The position numbers and the translations under genes are program-made. The notes under the pieces were generated by a model. The model was not told the DNA's origin and made no database searches. It saw nothing but the letters and a program-made list of their open reading frames with translations. DNA of 42,202 nucleotides from Actinomycetes bacterium (GTDB lineage Bacteria; Actinomycetota; Actinomycetes; Jiangellales; Jiangellaceae): contig JAJYTA010000015.1 of assembly GCA_021793295.1 (NCBI GenBank), forward strand, positions 1-42,202, read 5' to 3'. This document shows, piece after piece, positions 12,909 to 22,201 of the stretch. Position 1 is the first letter of the stretch; every line of letters begins with the position of its first letter.

Positions 12909-15590
12909 ATGGAGACCGCCGAGATCCGGCGCCGCTTCCTCGACCACTTCGAGAAGAACGGTCACACCGTCGTCCCCAGTGCCTCGCTGGTCTCTCCGGA
13001 CCCGTCGCTGCTATTCACCGTGGCGGGCATGGTGCAGTTCATTCCGTATCTGACCGGCCAGCAACCCGCACCGTGGCCGCGGGCGGCCAGCGTGCAGAAG
13101 TGCATCCGCACCCAGGACATCGAAGAAGTCGGCAAGACCACCCGCCACGGCACGTTCTTCCAGATGAACGGCAACTTCTCCTTCGGCGACTACTTCAAGG
13201 AAGGCGCCATCGAGTTCGCCTGGGACCTGATCACCCGGTCACAGGCCGACGGCGGGTACGGCTTCGATCCGGCGAAGATCTGGGTCACCGTCTACGAGGA
13301 GGACGACGAGGCCGCCACGCTGTGGCGCAAGATCGCCGAGTTGCCCGAGGAACGGATCCAGCGGCGTGGGCGCAAGGACAACTACTGGCACACCGGCCAG
13401 CCCGGCCCCGGCGGGCCCTGTAGCGAGATCTACGTCGACCGTGGTCCGGAATTCGGCCCGGACGGTGGTCCGGTGGTCGACGAGGACCGCTTCCTCGAGA
13501 TCTGGAACCTCGTGTTCATGCAGTACGAGCTCGCCGATGTGAAGAGCAAAGAGGACTTCACGATCGTCGGGGACCTGCCGTCGAAGAACATCGACACCGG
13601 CATGGGCTTGGAGCGGGTTGCGTACCTGCTGCAAGGCGTCGAGAACATGTACGAGATCGACCAGACCTTCCCGGTCATCGAGCACGCCTGCGAGCTGGCC
13701 GGCAAGCGTTACGGCGCCGACCACGACGACGACGTGCGCCTGCGCGTGGTGGCCGATCACGTGCGCAGCTCGTTGATGCTCATCGGAGACGGCGTCACGC
13801 CGGCCAACGAAGGCCGCGGCTACGTCCTGCGGCGGCTGCTGCGCCGCAGCGTGCGCGCGATGCGGCTGCTCGGCGTCGACACTCGCGTGTTGCCCGAACT
13901 GCTCCCTGTGAGCCGCGATTGCATGCAGGCGGCCTACCCCGAGGTGGCGGCGGACTTCGCACGCATCTCGTCGGTGGCTTACGCCGAGGAAGAGACCTTC
14001 CGCAAGACGTTGCAGACCGGCACCCAGATGTTCGACCTGGCCGCGGCGCAGGCGCGAACGGCACAGCGCACCGAGCTCCCGGGTGAGACGGCGTTCAAGT
14101 TGCACGACACGTACGGCTTCCCCATCGACCTCACGCTGGAGATGGCCGCCGAGCAGGGCCTGTCCGTCGACGAGGCGGAGTTCCGGCGGCTCATGACCGA
14201 ACAGCGTGAACGCGCCAAGGCCGACGCGCGGGCCAAGAAGACCGGCGCGGGCGAGTCGCCGGCCTACCGGGAGCTGCGCGAGGCGGGTCCCACACCGTTC
14301 ACCGGCTACGACGAGCTGCGTACCGACAGCCGGGTACGCGGCATCGTCCGCGATGGTGTGGCGGTCCCGGCGGCCAGCGAAGGCGAGATCGTCGAACTGG
14401 TGCTCGATCGCACCCCGTTCTACGCCGAGTCCGGCGGCCAGGACAGCGACGCCGGCCGGATCCGGGGCGAGGGCGTCGAGCTCGACGTCCTCGACGTGCA
14501 GCGCCCGATCAAGGGCCTGATCGTCCATCGTGTCCGTGTCCTGCACGGTGAGCTGGTCACCGGCCAGGAGGTCGAGGCCGCCGTCGACGTGGAATGGCGG
14601 ATCGGCGCGTGCCAGGCCCACTCGGGCACGCACGTCATGCACGCCGCCCTGCGGCAGGTTCTCGGTCCCCAGGCGCTGCAGAGCGGCTCGTACAACAAGC
14701 CCGGCTACCTGCGCCTCGACTTCTCGTGGGGGCAGGCGCTGGGCGCAGCCACGCGCAGTGAGGTCGAGGAGGCCGCCAACCAGGCCATCCGTCGTGACTA
14801 TCCCGTGTCGGCGACGTACATGCCGCTGGACAAGGCGCGCGAGATCGGTGCGCTCGCCCTGTTCGGCGAGACCTACGACGAGCAAGTGCGAGTCGTCGAG
14901 ATGAACGGCGCCTGGTCGCGCGAGCTGTGCGGCGGCACGCACGTCCAGCATTCGTCCCAGGTCGGGCTCGTGACGATGATCGGTGAGAGCTCCGTCGGCG
15001 CGGGATCGCGCCGGGTCGAGGCCTACGTCGGCATCGAGGGATTCCGGTACCTGACGAAGGAACGTGTCCTGGTGACGCAGTTGGCGGACCTGCTGAAGGT
15101 GCAGCCGGAGCAGCTGCCCGAACGCGTGGAGCGACTCGTCACCCAGGTCCGCGATGCCGAGAAGGAGCTCTCCAAGGTCCGCGCGGCGGCGCTGGGCTCG
15201 CGGGCCGCGGAGCTGGCGAGCTCCGCACGCGACGTGTACGGCGTGTCGTTCGTCGGTTTCGAGGCGCCCGTGGGCTCGGCGGCCGACGATCTGCGCAGCC
15301 TCGCTCTGGACGTCCGAGGGCGGCTCGGAGCGGACCGCCCGAGCGTCGTGGCCATCGCCGGAACATCGGACGCCGGGCGGCCCAGCGTCGTCGTGGCGGT
15401 GAACGAGACCGGCCGCGATCAGGGCCTGAAGGCCGGCGACCTCGTGCGGGTCGCGGCGAAAGAGCTCGGTGGCGGCGGAGGCGGCAAGGACGATGTCGCC
15501 CAGGGTGGCGGCACGAACGCCGCCGCGGTGGGTCAGGCGCTCGCTCGAGTCGAGCAGGCCGTCGGCGATACCGTCACGCGCGGTTCGTGA
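12909..15590 (+). CDS. alaS: Alanyl-tRNA synthetase
   Basis: Charges tRNA-Ala in the cytoplasm, with editing of mischarged Ser and Gly. The full 893-residue protein begins METAEIRRRFLDHFEKNGH. Class II motif 2 (IRTQDIEEVGKTTRHGTFFQMNGNFSFGDYF) lies near residues 65-95, and motif 3 with the TGMGLER string near 229-235. The editing-domain zinc site appears as HSGTHVMH (about 572-579) and CGGTH (about 674-678). The C-Ala domain ends with the glycine-rich stretch LGGGGGGKDDVAQGGG. Length is typical. It is the central gene of a four-base-overlap operon: its TGA overlaps the GTG of ruvX. No T-box-like leader was found upstream. Confidence 0.97.
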   Translation: METAEIRRRFLDHFEKNGHTVVPSASLVSPDPSLLFTVAGMVQFIPYLTGQQPAPWPRAASVQKCIRTQDIEEVGKTTRHGTFFQMNGNFSFGDYFKEGAIEFAWDLITRSQADGGYGFDPAKIWVTVYEEDDEAATLWRKIAELPEERIQRRGRKDNYWHTGQPGPGGPCSEIYVDRGPEFGPDGGPVVDEDRFLEIWNLVFMQYELADVKSKEDFTIVGDLPSKNIDTGMGLERVAYLLQGVENMYEIDQTFPVIEHACELAGKRYGADHDDDVRLRVVADHVRSSLMLIGDGVTPANEGRGYVLRRLLRRSVRAMRLLGVDTRVLPELLPVSRDCMQAAYPEVAADFARISSVAYAEEETFRKTLQTGTQMFDLAAAQARTAQRTELPGETAFKLHDTYGFPIDLTLEMAAEQGLSVDEAEFRRLMTEQRERAKADARAKKTGAGESPAYRELREAGPTPFTGYDELRTDSRVRGIVRDGVAVPAASEGEIVELVLDRTPFYAESGGQDSDAGRIRGEGVELDVLDVQRPIKGLIVHRVRVLHGELVTGQEVEAAVDVEWRIGACQAHSGTHVMHAALRQVLGPQALQSGSYNKPGYLRLDFSWGQALGAATRSEVEEAANQAIRRDYPVSATYMPLDKAREIGALALFGETYDEQVRVVEMNGAWSRELCGGTHVQHSSQVGLVTMIGESSVGAGSRRVEAYVGIEGFRYLTKERVLVTQLADLLKVQPEQLPERVERLVTQVRDAEKELSKVRAAALGSRAAELASSARDVYGVSFVGFEAPVGSAADDLRSLALDVRGRLGADRPSVVAIAGTSDAGRPSVVVAVNETGRDQGLKAGDLVRVAAKELGGGGGGKDDVAQGGGTNAAAVGQALARVEQAVGDTVTRGS

Positions 15591-16051
15591 CTGTGCGATC
15601 TGGGGCCAGGCTTGGCGTCGATGTCGGCAGTGTCCGCATCGGGGTAGCGGTCTGTGATCCGTCCGGGCTGCTCGCCACGCCGCTCGAGACGGTTCGGCGT
15701 GGCTCCGGCGATGTGCGTCGACTCGCTCGGCTGGCCGCTGAATACGAGGTCATCGAGATTGTCGTGGGCCTGCCGCGTACGCTCAGCGGTGAGGAGGGCA
15801 TCGCTGCCGAGCACGTGCGTTCCTTTGCTGCCGATTTGGCGCGATTTGTGGCACCATGCCCGGTGCGGCTGGTCGACGAACGGCTGACCACCGCTGTGGC
15901 CACGCGCGGCATGCGGGCCAGCGGTGTCTCTGCCCGTTCCGGGCGGGCCACGGTTGACCAGGCCGCGGCCATGGTGATCCTGCAGGATGCGCTGGATGCC
16001 GAGCGAGCGGCCGGGAGGCCGCCGGGAGAGGTGCTGACGTTGACGCCATGA
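15587..16051 (+). CDS. ruvX: Putative pre-16S rRNA nuclease / Holliday junction resolvase-like RuvX (YqgF)
   Basis: RNase H-fold protein of 154 residues. Expected motifs are present: GVDVGSVRIGVAV with the first catalytic Asp, VVGLPRTLSGEEG, LVDERLTTAVA with the acidic residues, and the C-terminal VDQAAAMVILQ with the last Asp. In bacteria YqgF is needed for maturation of the 16S rRNA 5' end and has been linked to DNA recombination. GTG start overlaps the alaS stop. The gene order alaS-ruvX-mltG is widely conserved. Confidence 0.92.
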   Translation: MTVRSGARLGVDVGSVRIGVAVCDPSGLLATPLETVRRGSGDVRRLARLAAEYEVIEIVVGLPRTLSGEEGIAAEHVRSFAADLARFVAPCPVRLVDERLTTAVATRGMRASGVSARSGRATVDQAAAMVILQDALDAERAAGRPPGEVLTLTP

Positions 16052-16085
16052 CGGACCGCACGTATCGCCCGCACACATCCGTCCG

Positions 16086-17252
16086 GTGACCAAGAAGGCG
16101 AGCTTGACCACTAGCGATACCGACGAGATAGTCCGACCCCGGCGGCACCGCCGCCGGCGCCGGCGAAAGAGCCGTTTCGGATCATTCGTAGCGGTCGTGG
16201 CCTCGATCGCTGTCATCGGCGGCTTGGTGGCCGGGTTGTACTACGGCGGCAGCGCCGTGTTGGACAGCGCCTCGGACATGTTCGGCGAAGCCGAGGACTA
16301 TCCCGGGCCGGGTTCGGGCGAGGTCACCATCACCATCGAGTCGGGGGATTCGCTGCGCTCGATGGGTACCACGCTCTACGAGGCCGGCGTCGTCGCCAGC
16401 CAGGACGCCTTCCTCGCTGCCGCCGACGCCAACCCGGACTCCACCAGCATCCAGCCCGGCACCTACGTGCTCGCGCGCGAGATGCGTGCCGCGGATGCGG
16501 TGGCCTCGCTCGTCTCCGGTGACACCGCGCGCCCGAGGCTGACCATTCCCGAGGGTTTCCGGGTGCGTCAGGTGGTGGCCCGCGTGGCTGAGCAGGCAGG
16601 CTTGCCGCCCGAGCAGGTCAAGGCGGCCATCGACGCAGCGCCGCTGCCGGAGTACGCCGAGGGCGATCCCGAAGGCTTCCTGTTCCCGGCGAGGTACGAG
16701 CTGCCCGATGACGTGACCGCCGAAGCGCTGGTCAAGCAGATGTTGGGGCGGTTCAACCAGACGGCCGGCAAGGTCGGGCTGGTCGACGGCGCGGCCGGGC
16801 TGGAGTACACGCCGCGCGAAGTCCTGACCGTGGCCAGCATCGTGCAGCGCGAAGTGAGCAACACCGAAGACATGCCGCAGGTCGCCGAAGTGATCTACAA
16901 CCGGCTCAACGGCGCCTGCGAAGCCAACGGTGTTCCGAAGCGGCGGTTGCAGATGGATTCCACCGTGCACTACGCCGTTGACGACTACTCCAGCGTGTTC
17001 ACCACCGCTGAGATGCGCCAGAGTGACTCCCCGTACAACACCTACCGGGTCTCCGGGCTTCCGCCGGGACCCATCGCGTCACCCGGGGAGCAGGCGATGG
17101 CGGCCGCGCTCAATCCGTCTTCGGAAGGCAACTGCTACTTCGTTGCGGTCAACCTCGAGACCGGCGAGACGCGCTTTGCCGCCACCGCTGCCGAACACGC
17201 GCAGAACGAGAAGATACTGAACGAGTATTGCCGAAAGAGTGACCTGTGCTGA
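16086..17252 (+). CDS. mltG: Endolytic murein transglycosylase MltG
   Basis: MltG (YceG family) cleaves nascent glycan strands and limits their length; it is anchored in the cytoplasmic membrane. In the 388 residues an Arg-rich cytoplasmic segment (RRHRRRRRRK) precedes one membrane helix (FVAVVASIAVIGGLVAGLYYGG, about 34-55), and the extracellular part follows. The catalytic Glu is in TVASIVQREVSN (about residue 255), followed by VAEVIYNRLN and LQMDSTVHYA. A short insertion (GACEANGVPKRR) lies before the LQMDST motif compared with the E. coli protein. GTG 16086 is used; nothing better exists after the ruvX stop 34 bases before. Confidence 0.92.
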   Translation: MTKKASLTTSDTDEIVRPRRHRRRRRRKSRFGSFVAVVASIAVIGGLVAGLYYGGSAVLDSASDMFGEAEDYPGPGSGEVTITIESGDSLRSMGTTLYEAGVVASQDAFLAAADANPDSTSIQPGTYVLAREMRAADAVASLVSGDTARPRLTIPEGFRVRQVVARVAEQAGLPPEQVKAAIDAAPLPEYAEGDPEGFLFPARYELPDDVTAEALVKQMLGRFNQTAGKVGLVDGAAGLEYTPREVLTVASIVQREVSNTEDMPQVAEVIYNRLNGACEANGVPKRRLQMDSTVHYAVDDYSSVFTTAEMRQSDSPYNTYRVSGLPPGPIASPGEQAMAAALNPSSEGNCYFVAVNLETGETRFAATAAEHAQNEKILNEYCRKSDLC

Positions 17253-17258
17253 GGTGCC

Positions 17259-18098
17259 GTGTCCGATCCTGACCGTTCGCGGCGCTGCGCCGTACTGGGC
17301 TCTCCGATCTCACACTCCCTGTCCCCGGTGATCCACCGCGCGGCGTACCGCCACTTGGGCCTCGACTGGCACTACAGCGCCCATGACGTCGGCGAGGCGG
17401 ACCTGGCGAGTTTCCTGGCCACGCTGGACGCGGACTGGCGTGGACTGTCGCTGACCATGCCGCTCAAGCGGGTGGCCCTGGACCTCGCCGACGACGCTTC
17501 GGACATCGCGCGAACGGTCGGCGCTGCGAACACGCTGATCCACGACGGCGAAGGGCGATGGTCGGCTGACAACACCGACGTCGGTGGCGTCGTGGCCACC
17601 CTGACCGAGCACGGTGTCGATGTCACCGGCTCGGTCTGCGTCTGGGGCGGCGGGGCCACCGCGGCCAGCGTTCTGGCCGCCCTGGCGCAGATGGGCACCG
17701 GCGCCGTACATGTCCACGCGCGTTCACCGCAACGTGCGGCGTCGGCGTTGGGCGTCGCTGAGGCACTCGGACATCCCGCCGCGCCGGTGGCCTGGGCGGT
17801 GAGCGAGCAGTGTCATGAAGCGGCGACGACGATCTCCACCGCACCGGCCGGTGCGGTGGACCCACTGGTCGCCGACATCGCGGAGCGCCCGAGTGGACGG
17901 CTGTTGTTCGACGTCGTGTACGCGCCGTGGCCGACCCCGTTGGCCGCGGCCTGGGCTGCGGGCGGGGGAACCGTCGCCGGCGGACTCGACCTGCTGGTGC
18001 ACCAGGCGGTCGGACAAGTGCTGCTGATGACCGGTGCATCGGTGCCCGCCGGGGTACTGCGGACGGCTGCGGTCGAGGCGATGGGTACCCGCACGTGA
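17259..18098 (+). CDS. aroE: Shikimate dehydrogenase
   Basis: Reduces 3-dehydroshikimate to shikimate with NADPH in the aromatic amino acid pathway. The 279-residue protein has the substrate loop GSPISHSLSPVIH (residues 14-26) with both Ser residues, the catalytic Lys in LSLTMPLKR (about 70), the Asp in DNTDVGG (about 107), and a degenerate nucleotide loop WGGGATAAS. GTG at 17259 begins six bases after the mltG stop. Its stop overlaps the next GTG, consistent with the conserved alaS-ruvX-mltG-aroE order. All catalytic residues are present. Confidence 0.93.
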   Translation: MSDPDRSRRCAVLGSPISHSLSPVIHRAAYRHLGLDWHYSAHDVGEADLASFLATLDADWRGLSLTMPLKRVALDLADDASDIARTVGAANTLIHDGEGRWSADNTDVGGVVATLTEHGVDVTGSVCVWGGGATAASVLAALAQMGTGAVHVHARSPQRAASALGVAEALGHPAAPVAWAVSEQCHEAATTISTAPAGAVDPLVADIAERPSGRLLFDVVYAPWPTPLAAAWAAGGGTVAGGLDLLVHQAVGQVLLMTGASVPAGVLRTAAVEAMGTRT

Positions 18099-18778
18099 TC
18101 CCTGCTCTGGCTGCGGCCGGGCTCCTGGCCGGGCTGATGCTGCCCCAGGTGATCGCCCGCATCCCGGATCGCGCCCCGGCCGACGACGAGCCGGAACCGA
18201 CGCCGTATGCCGAGCTCGCGCGGGCGCCACGACTGGCGTTGTTGCTGGGCGTGACCGCTGCCGTGGTGTGGGCGTTGGTCGGCTTCACCGGGCTCGAGGC
18301 GGTCGAACTCCCCGCGTACTTGCTGGTCGCCACGCTCGGCGTGGCCATGGGCTACATCGACCTGCGTGAGCACCGCCTACCGGACTGGCTGACCCTGCCC
18401 GCCCTGGCCGGCGCCGCTGTGTTGTTGGCGGTTCCCGCGGTGCTCGACTCGGACTGGTCGGCCTATGGGCGCGCCTGGGTGGCGGCGGGCGCGTGCTTCG
18501 TTTTTTATCTCGTTCTCGTTCTGCTGCGCCCGGCAGATCTGGGCTTCGGCGACGTCAAGCTGGCTGCTGTGCTGGGCCTCCTGCTCGGCTGGGTCGGGTG
18601 GCCGACGGTCGTGCTGGGGGTGTTCTGCGGCTTCCTCGTCGGCGGCGTCGTGGGCGTGATGCTGCTGTCGACCGGGCGGGCCGGTCGGCGTTCGAGCATC
18701 CCGTTCGGCCCGCCGATGCTGGTCGGCGCCCTGATCGCGCTGGTGTGGGTGGAGTTCGTCGCAGCACTGCCGGCCTAG
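18095..18778 (+). CDS. Prepilin peptidase, A24 family (TadV/PilD-type)
   Basis: Integral membrane aspartic protease that cuts type IV prepilin-like signal peptides. About seven hydrophobic segments are visible in 227 residues. The two catalytic aspartates are in YIDLREHRLPDW (about residue 89) and GFGDVKLAA (about residue 152; the family GxGD motif). The N-terminal methylase domain of full PilD is absent, so this is a short A24 enzyme. GTG 18095 overlaps the aroE stop by four bases. No pilin or tad genes are in the window. Confidence 0.88.
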   Translation: MIPALAAAGLLAGLMLPQVIARIPDRAPADDEPEPTPYAELARAPRLALLLGVTAAVVWALVGFTGLEAVELPAYLLVATLGVAMGYIDLREHRLPDWLTLPALAGAAVLLAVPAVLDSDWSAYGRAWVAAGACFVFYLVLVLLRPADLGFGDVKLAAVLGLLLGWVGWPTVVLGVFCGFLVGGVVGVMLLSTGRAGRRSSIPFGPPMLVGALIALVWVEFVAALPA

Positions 18779-18785
18779 GGGTCGC

Positions 18786-19265
18786 TCAGGTACGGCCGTG
18801 GCGTTCCTGAGCGGCGTGCAGCGTGGCCGCCTGGGTACCCCAGCTCACCTGCCGGACCTGGAATCCGGCCGTGCGCGCGGCGTCGCAGACTGCCGGGTCG
18901 TCATCGACGAGTAGGGCCACCGTCCGCTGGGCGGCCAGCCGCTTGAGCACGCCGATCTTGAACAGGCGGGCCGGGCGGCGGTCGTCGTCGGGGCGCAACA
19001 TCACCCGTCCGTGCGGTGCCTCGTGCGCGGCCAGCCACGCTTGGGTGACCGCGCGAGTGCGTTCCGGGCGACCGCTGAGGTAGACGACCGCGTGCTCGGC
19101 GGCCAACTGGTGCGCCAGGGCCAGCCCCTCGGTGTACGGCGGGTCGTCGCCCATGCCGGCGAAGAAGCCGGCCCAGTTCTTGGGGCGGCCGCGCAGATGA
19201 TGTAGCCGGTGGTCGACGTCGGCCAGCACACCGTCGATGTCGATGACCGCTAGGGGCCGGGTCAT
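18786..19265 (-). CDS. HAD-superfamily phosphatase (polynucleotide-kinase 3'-phosphatase-like)
   Basis: 159 residues with motif I DIDGVLADVDHR (residues 8-19) and the motif II Ser in VVYLSGRPERTR. The Lys of motif III is in LFKIGVLKRL, and the final acidic motif is LLVDDDPAVCDAA. The overall form matches the small HAD proteins related to the T4 Pnk phosphatase domain. ATG overlaps the stop of the deacetylase gene (ATGA), so it is the last gene of the VWA-deacetylase operon. It is convergent with the prepilin peptidase gene, seven bases away. Substrate unknown. Confidence 0.8.
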   Translation of the reverse strand: MTRPLAVIDIDGVLADVDHRLHHLRGRPKNWAGFFAGMGDDPPYTEGLALAHQLAAEHAVVYLSGRPERTRAVTQAWLAAHEAPHGRVMLRPDDDRRPARLFKIGVLKRLAAQRTVALLVDDDPAVCDAARTAGFQVRQVSWGTQAATLHAAQERHGRT

Positions 19266-20080
19266 GTGTCCGCCCCCGGCAACACGTAGCCGTAGCCCGC
19301 GCGCGACAGCGCGTCGAGGATCTGCCCGAGCGCGGTGACCGTCTGGGAACGGTCGCCGCCACCGTCGTGCAGCAGCACGATCGCACCGGGCTGGACCTTG
19401 TTCAACACGCCCTGAACAATAGAGGCCGAACCCGGGCGTGACCAGTCTCGTGGGTCTACGGTCCAGTCCAGCGGCGTGAGGCCGTGGTCGGCGACGACGC
19501 CGGCAACAGCCGGCTTGACGAAGGTGTTCGGTTGGCGGAAGTACCGGACTTCGACGTCGGTGCCCACCGCGGCGTCAATGGCGGCGTCGGTGACCTCGAT
19601 CTCGTGCTCGATCATGTCGTCGTCGCGCTGAGCCAGCTCCTCGTCGTGGCTGTCGGTGTGGTTGCACAGCGCATGGCCATCGTCGACGATGCGCCGGACG
19701 ATCTCGGGGTGCGCCCGGACCTGCTCGCCGACGACGCAGAACACAGCCGTGGCCTCGTACTGCTCGAGAAGGTCGAGGATCTGCGGCGTATAGGTAGGAT
19801 GCGGGCCGTCGTCGAACGTGAGAGTCAGCGCATACGTCCCGTTGGGGTCGGTCGTGGTGGGGGAGCCGTCAGTGATGGTCTCGTCCGGTGCGTCCGAGCC
19901 TGACCCGCTCGAATCCGGTGCGCCGTCGTTCGACGCGTCCTGCGCGCCCTGGCCGCCGGACGTCTCGGCGCCGTTGCGCTCGTCGACGCTACGGTCAGCG
20001 GCCACCAAAGCCAAGCCGAGCAAGATGCCCAGCAGGACGCACGTTGGCCACGACAGGTTGTTCATCGAGACCATGATCAT
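19262..20080 (-). CDS. Secreted polysaccharide deacetylase (NodB domain)
   Basis: Removes acetyl groups from cell-wall or other polysaccharides outside the membrane. Of the 272 residues, the first 30 contain a hydrophobic signal or anchor (WPTCVLLGILLGLALVAA). A Gly/Ser/Asp-rich linker (30-75) precedes the NodB domain, which starts at LTLTFDDGPHPT (about 84) with the catalytic Asp and metal Asp, followed by HTDSHDEE (about 141) and a C-terminal VLLHDGGG motif. ATG 20080 has GGCGGAG seven bases ahead and is preferred over the nearby in-frame ATGs. It lies 68 bases after the VWA gene and overlaps the HAD gene. Confidence 0.88.
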   Translation of the reverse strand: MIMVSMNNLSWPTCVLLGILLGLALVAADRSVDERNGAETSGGQGAQDASNDGAPDSSGSGSDAPDETITDGSPTTTDPNGTYALTLTFDDGPHPTYTPQILDLLEQYEATAVFCVVGEQVRAHPEIVRRIVDDGHALCNHTDSHDEELAQRDDDMIEHEIEVTDAAIDAAVGTDVEVRYFRQPNTFVKPAVAGVVADHGLTPLDWTVDPRDWSRPGSASIVQGVLNKVQPGAIVLLHDGGGDRSQTVTALGQILDALSRAGYGYVLPGADT

Positions 20081-20148
20081 GCGAACGCTCCGCCGGAGGC
20101 GGAAGGCGCGCCGCGCGGAGCCTCGTCAGCAGATGGTCAGCAGGTGGG

Positions 20149-21816
20149 TCAGCAGTTGGGGCGGCATTGCCGTTCGACCATGGCCTGGAAGAACACGCTG
20201 CGGATCTCGCGCGGGTCACGGGCCTGGTAGGCCGTCGTGCCGGTCGCGTCGGAGATCTGGCGCAGCGCGTCCATGTCCGCGTCCGGCCCCATACCGATGG
20301 TGATGACCGGTACCGGCGCACTGGGATCGAACTGCGCCGTGAGCGTGTTGAGCAGAGTAGCCAGGTCGACGCCGTCGGGATCGTCCTCGTTGCGCCCGTC
20401 GGTGAGCAGGACGACGGAGTTGATCATCCCGGGCTGGTAGTTGGCTCGCATCTCCTGGAACGCAGCCATCACCGTGTCGTACAGCCCGGTTCCGCCTTCG
20501 GCGAGGTCCGGCAACGACTCCAGTCCGGCGACCAGGTCGTCCATCCGTGTCCCGCCGTCGTCGAGGACGTCGTCGAGCGGACCGACCTCGACCAGTTCGA
20601 TGTGATCGTCGGGTGGATTGCGCAGCGTGGAGAACGCCCAGAGGCCGACCGACGACGACGGCGGGAACAGTTGGACCGCTTCGAGTGCGGCGTCACGCGT
20701 CAGCTCGATCCGGGTGCCTTGGTCACCGACCTGCTCTTTCATCGAGCCGGACACGTCGATGACCGCCAGCATGCGCATGTCCAGCGACAAGGCGGCCCAC
20801 TGTCGCTCGATCCCCGCGATCACCGCCGGATCGGGCTCGGGCAGCAGGTCAGGCATCTCCGCTTGGATACCTTCGACGATCTTGGCGACTTCGGCGGGCA
20901 CGCCGTCCGGAGAGCGCAAGCCCGTGGCCCGGATCGTCTCCAACGCGTCGGCGGTGCCCAGGTACGTCACGAAGTCCGTCACCGCGGTCTGCACCGACTT
21001 GTCGGTGTCGGGACCGCGCACCGCCAGGGCGGGGAAGTCGAACGCCAGCGTTCCCTCGCCCGGGTAGACCGCCACGTACGGGGATTCGGGGACCTCGCGG
21101 TTGTGCAGGATGACGTCGCGCTCCAAAGCCGTGAACGTGTCGCCGCCGTTTTCGGCGGTGGAGGCGAAGGCGGTCTCGGTCGTGGGATGCACGGTCTGCG
21201 CGACCTGAGTCATCACCTGGACCAACTCGGCCTGGTCCACGTTGTCGCCGAGCGCGGCCTGCAACGCCAGCAGGCTGGCCAGACCCTCGTCGGTGCTCGC
21301 CGGGTCGACCAGGATCCCGGGGCCGCTGTCGAGCAACGATTGCCAGGAGTACTCGGCGTCGGGCCAGCCCAGCTCCTCGGCCTGGTCGCGGGGCATGGCG
21401 ACGACGAGCGGTGAGACGGCCACCTCCGCCAGGCGCTCGAGGTCCGCACCCTCGCCCGGGCGGGCCAGCAGCTCAGTCTTCGGCACCCAGAGGTCGGGGG
21501 AGTCGTCGGTGGTCAGTGTCGGCTCGACCTCATCGGACGACGCCGCGTTCACCTCGATCTGCACGCAGTGTCCGCCGGTGGTCGGCTCCGTCTCGGCGTA
21601 GGCGTCGGCGATCTCGCTCAGCGCCGGGGCGATCGCCGGGTCGGCGCTGACCGCAGCCAGCACCGACCCCGAGCATTCCTCGTCCGAGGGTGCCACGACC
21701 GACGCCACGGCCAATCCGGCCGCACCGAGCGTGGCCATCGCGGCCACCGACAGCCCGAGCCGACGCGGCCACGAACGATCTTGCGACGCCCGAGGCGTGG
21801 CATGGCGACCCGTCAT
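20149..21816 (-). CDS. Extracellular binding protein-VWA domain fusion
   Basis: 555 residues. An N-terminal membrane segment (LGLSVAAMATLGAAGLAVASVV) exports it. About residues 50-330 look like an extracellular solute-binding domain (SDEVEPTLTTDDSPDLWVPK, TEDGLASLLAL-like segments). A C-terminal von Willebrand A domain begins at MLAVIDVSGSMK (MIDAS DxSxS, about 350-357), with the conserved Thr later in EGGTGLYDT and Asp in VVLLTDGRNED. Such fusions are common secreted actinobacterial proteins; the ligand is not known. It heads an operon with a polysaccharide deacetylase and a HAD phosphatase. The first ATG has CGGAG upstream. Confidence 0.8.
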   Translation of the reverse strand: MTGRHATPRASQDRSWPRRLGLSVAAMATLGAAGLAVASVVAPSDEECSGSVLAAVSADPAIAPALSEIADAYAETEPTTGGHCVQIEVNAASSDEVEPTLTTDDSPDLWVPKTELLARPGEGADLERLAEVAVSPLVVAMPRDQAEELGWPDAEYSWQSLLDSGPGILVDPASTDEGLASLLALQAALGDNVDQAELVQVMTQVAQTVHPTTETAFASTAENGGDTFTALERDVILHNREVPESPYVAVYPGEGTLAFDFPALAVRGPDTDKSVQTAVTDFVTYLGTADALETIRATGLRSPDGVPAEVAKIVEGIQAEMPDLLPEPDPAVIAGIERQWAALSLDMRMLAVIDVSGSMKEQVGDQGTRIELTRDAALEAVQLFPPSSSVGLWAFSTLRNPPDDHIELVEVGPLDDVLDDGGTRMDDLVAGLESLPDLAEGGTGLYDTVMAAFQEMRANYQPGMINSVVLLTDGRNEDDPDGVDLATLLNTLTAQFDPSAPVPVITIGMGPDADMDALRQISDATGTTAYQARDPREIRSVFFQAMVERQCRPNC

Positions 21817-21916
21817 CGTCGGCAGCTCCGGACATATCAGGCATTGACACCAGAACTCTGTACAAAACGGCTACATTACCCTCGATGTCGTCCGGAGCGT
21901 CGACGCGGCCCCGGGC

Positions 21917-22117
21917 TCAGCCTGCCGACGTGGTGCCTGCGGGCTCGATGCGGGCGTCCGGCCCGGGGTAGACGAGCCCCTCGGACCCGTCGGACCACCG
22001 AACCACGAACGGTGGGGTGCCGTCCGGTCCGTGCGTCTCGAGAACCTCACCCTCGCGACGCGGTTCGCCGACCTTCGTCCCTTCGACTACCAGGCGGTCA
22101 CCGTCACGTGCACGCAC
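21917..22117 (-). CDS. DUF1918 domain protein
   Basis: A 66-residue all-beta protein: VRARDGDRLVVEGTKVG, PRREGEVLETHGPDGTPPF and VVRWSDGSEGLVYPGPD are the classic DUF1918 strands. GTG 22117 is selected because GGGAGG lies five to six bases ahead; an upstream extension to 22195 would add only a basic, non-family stretch. It lies between the VWA gene and the ABC exporter, 84 bases after the permease stop. Function is not established for the family. Confidence 0.85.
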   Translation of the reverse strand: MRARDGDRLVVEGTKVGEPRREGEVLETHGPDGTPPFVVRWSDGSEGLVYPGPDARIEPAGTTSAG

Positions 22118-22201
22118 CTTGGCCTCCCTTCGACGTTGGTCTTCACAGACGGTTGTCCGTACTTCCAGATTCCCCCGAACGCGACGGCGGTTCAACTGTC
22201 G

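Noticed and set aside
13239-14951. 570-codon open frame antisense to alaS
   Set aside because: Typical shadow frame opposite a high-GC gene; alaS is complete with all motifs and no start signal supports the antisense frame.
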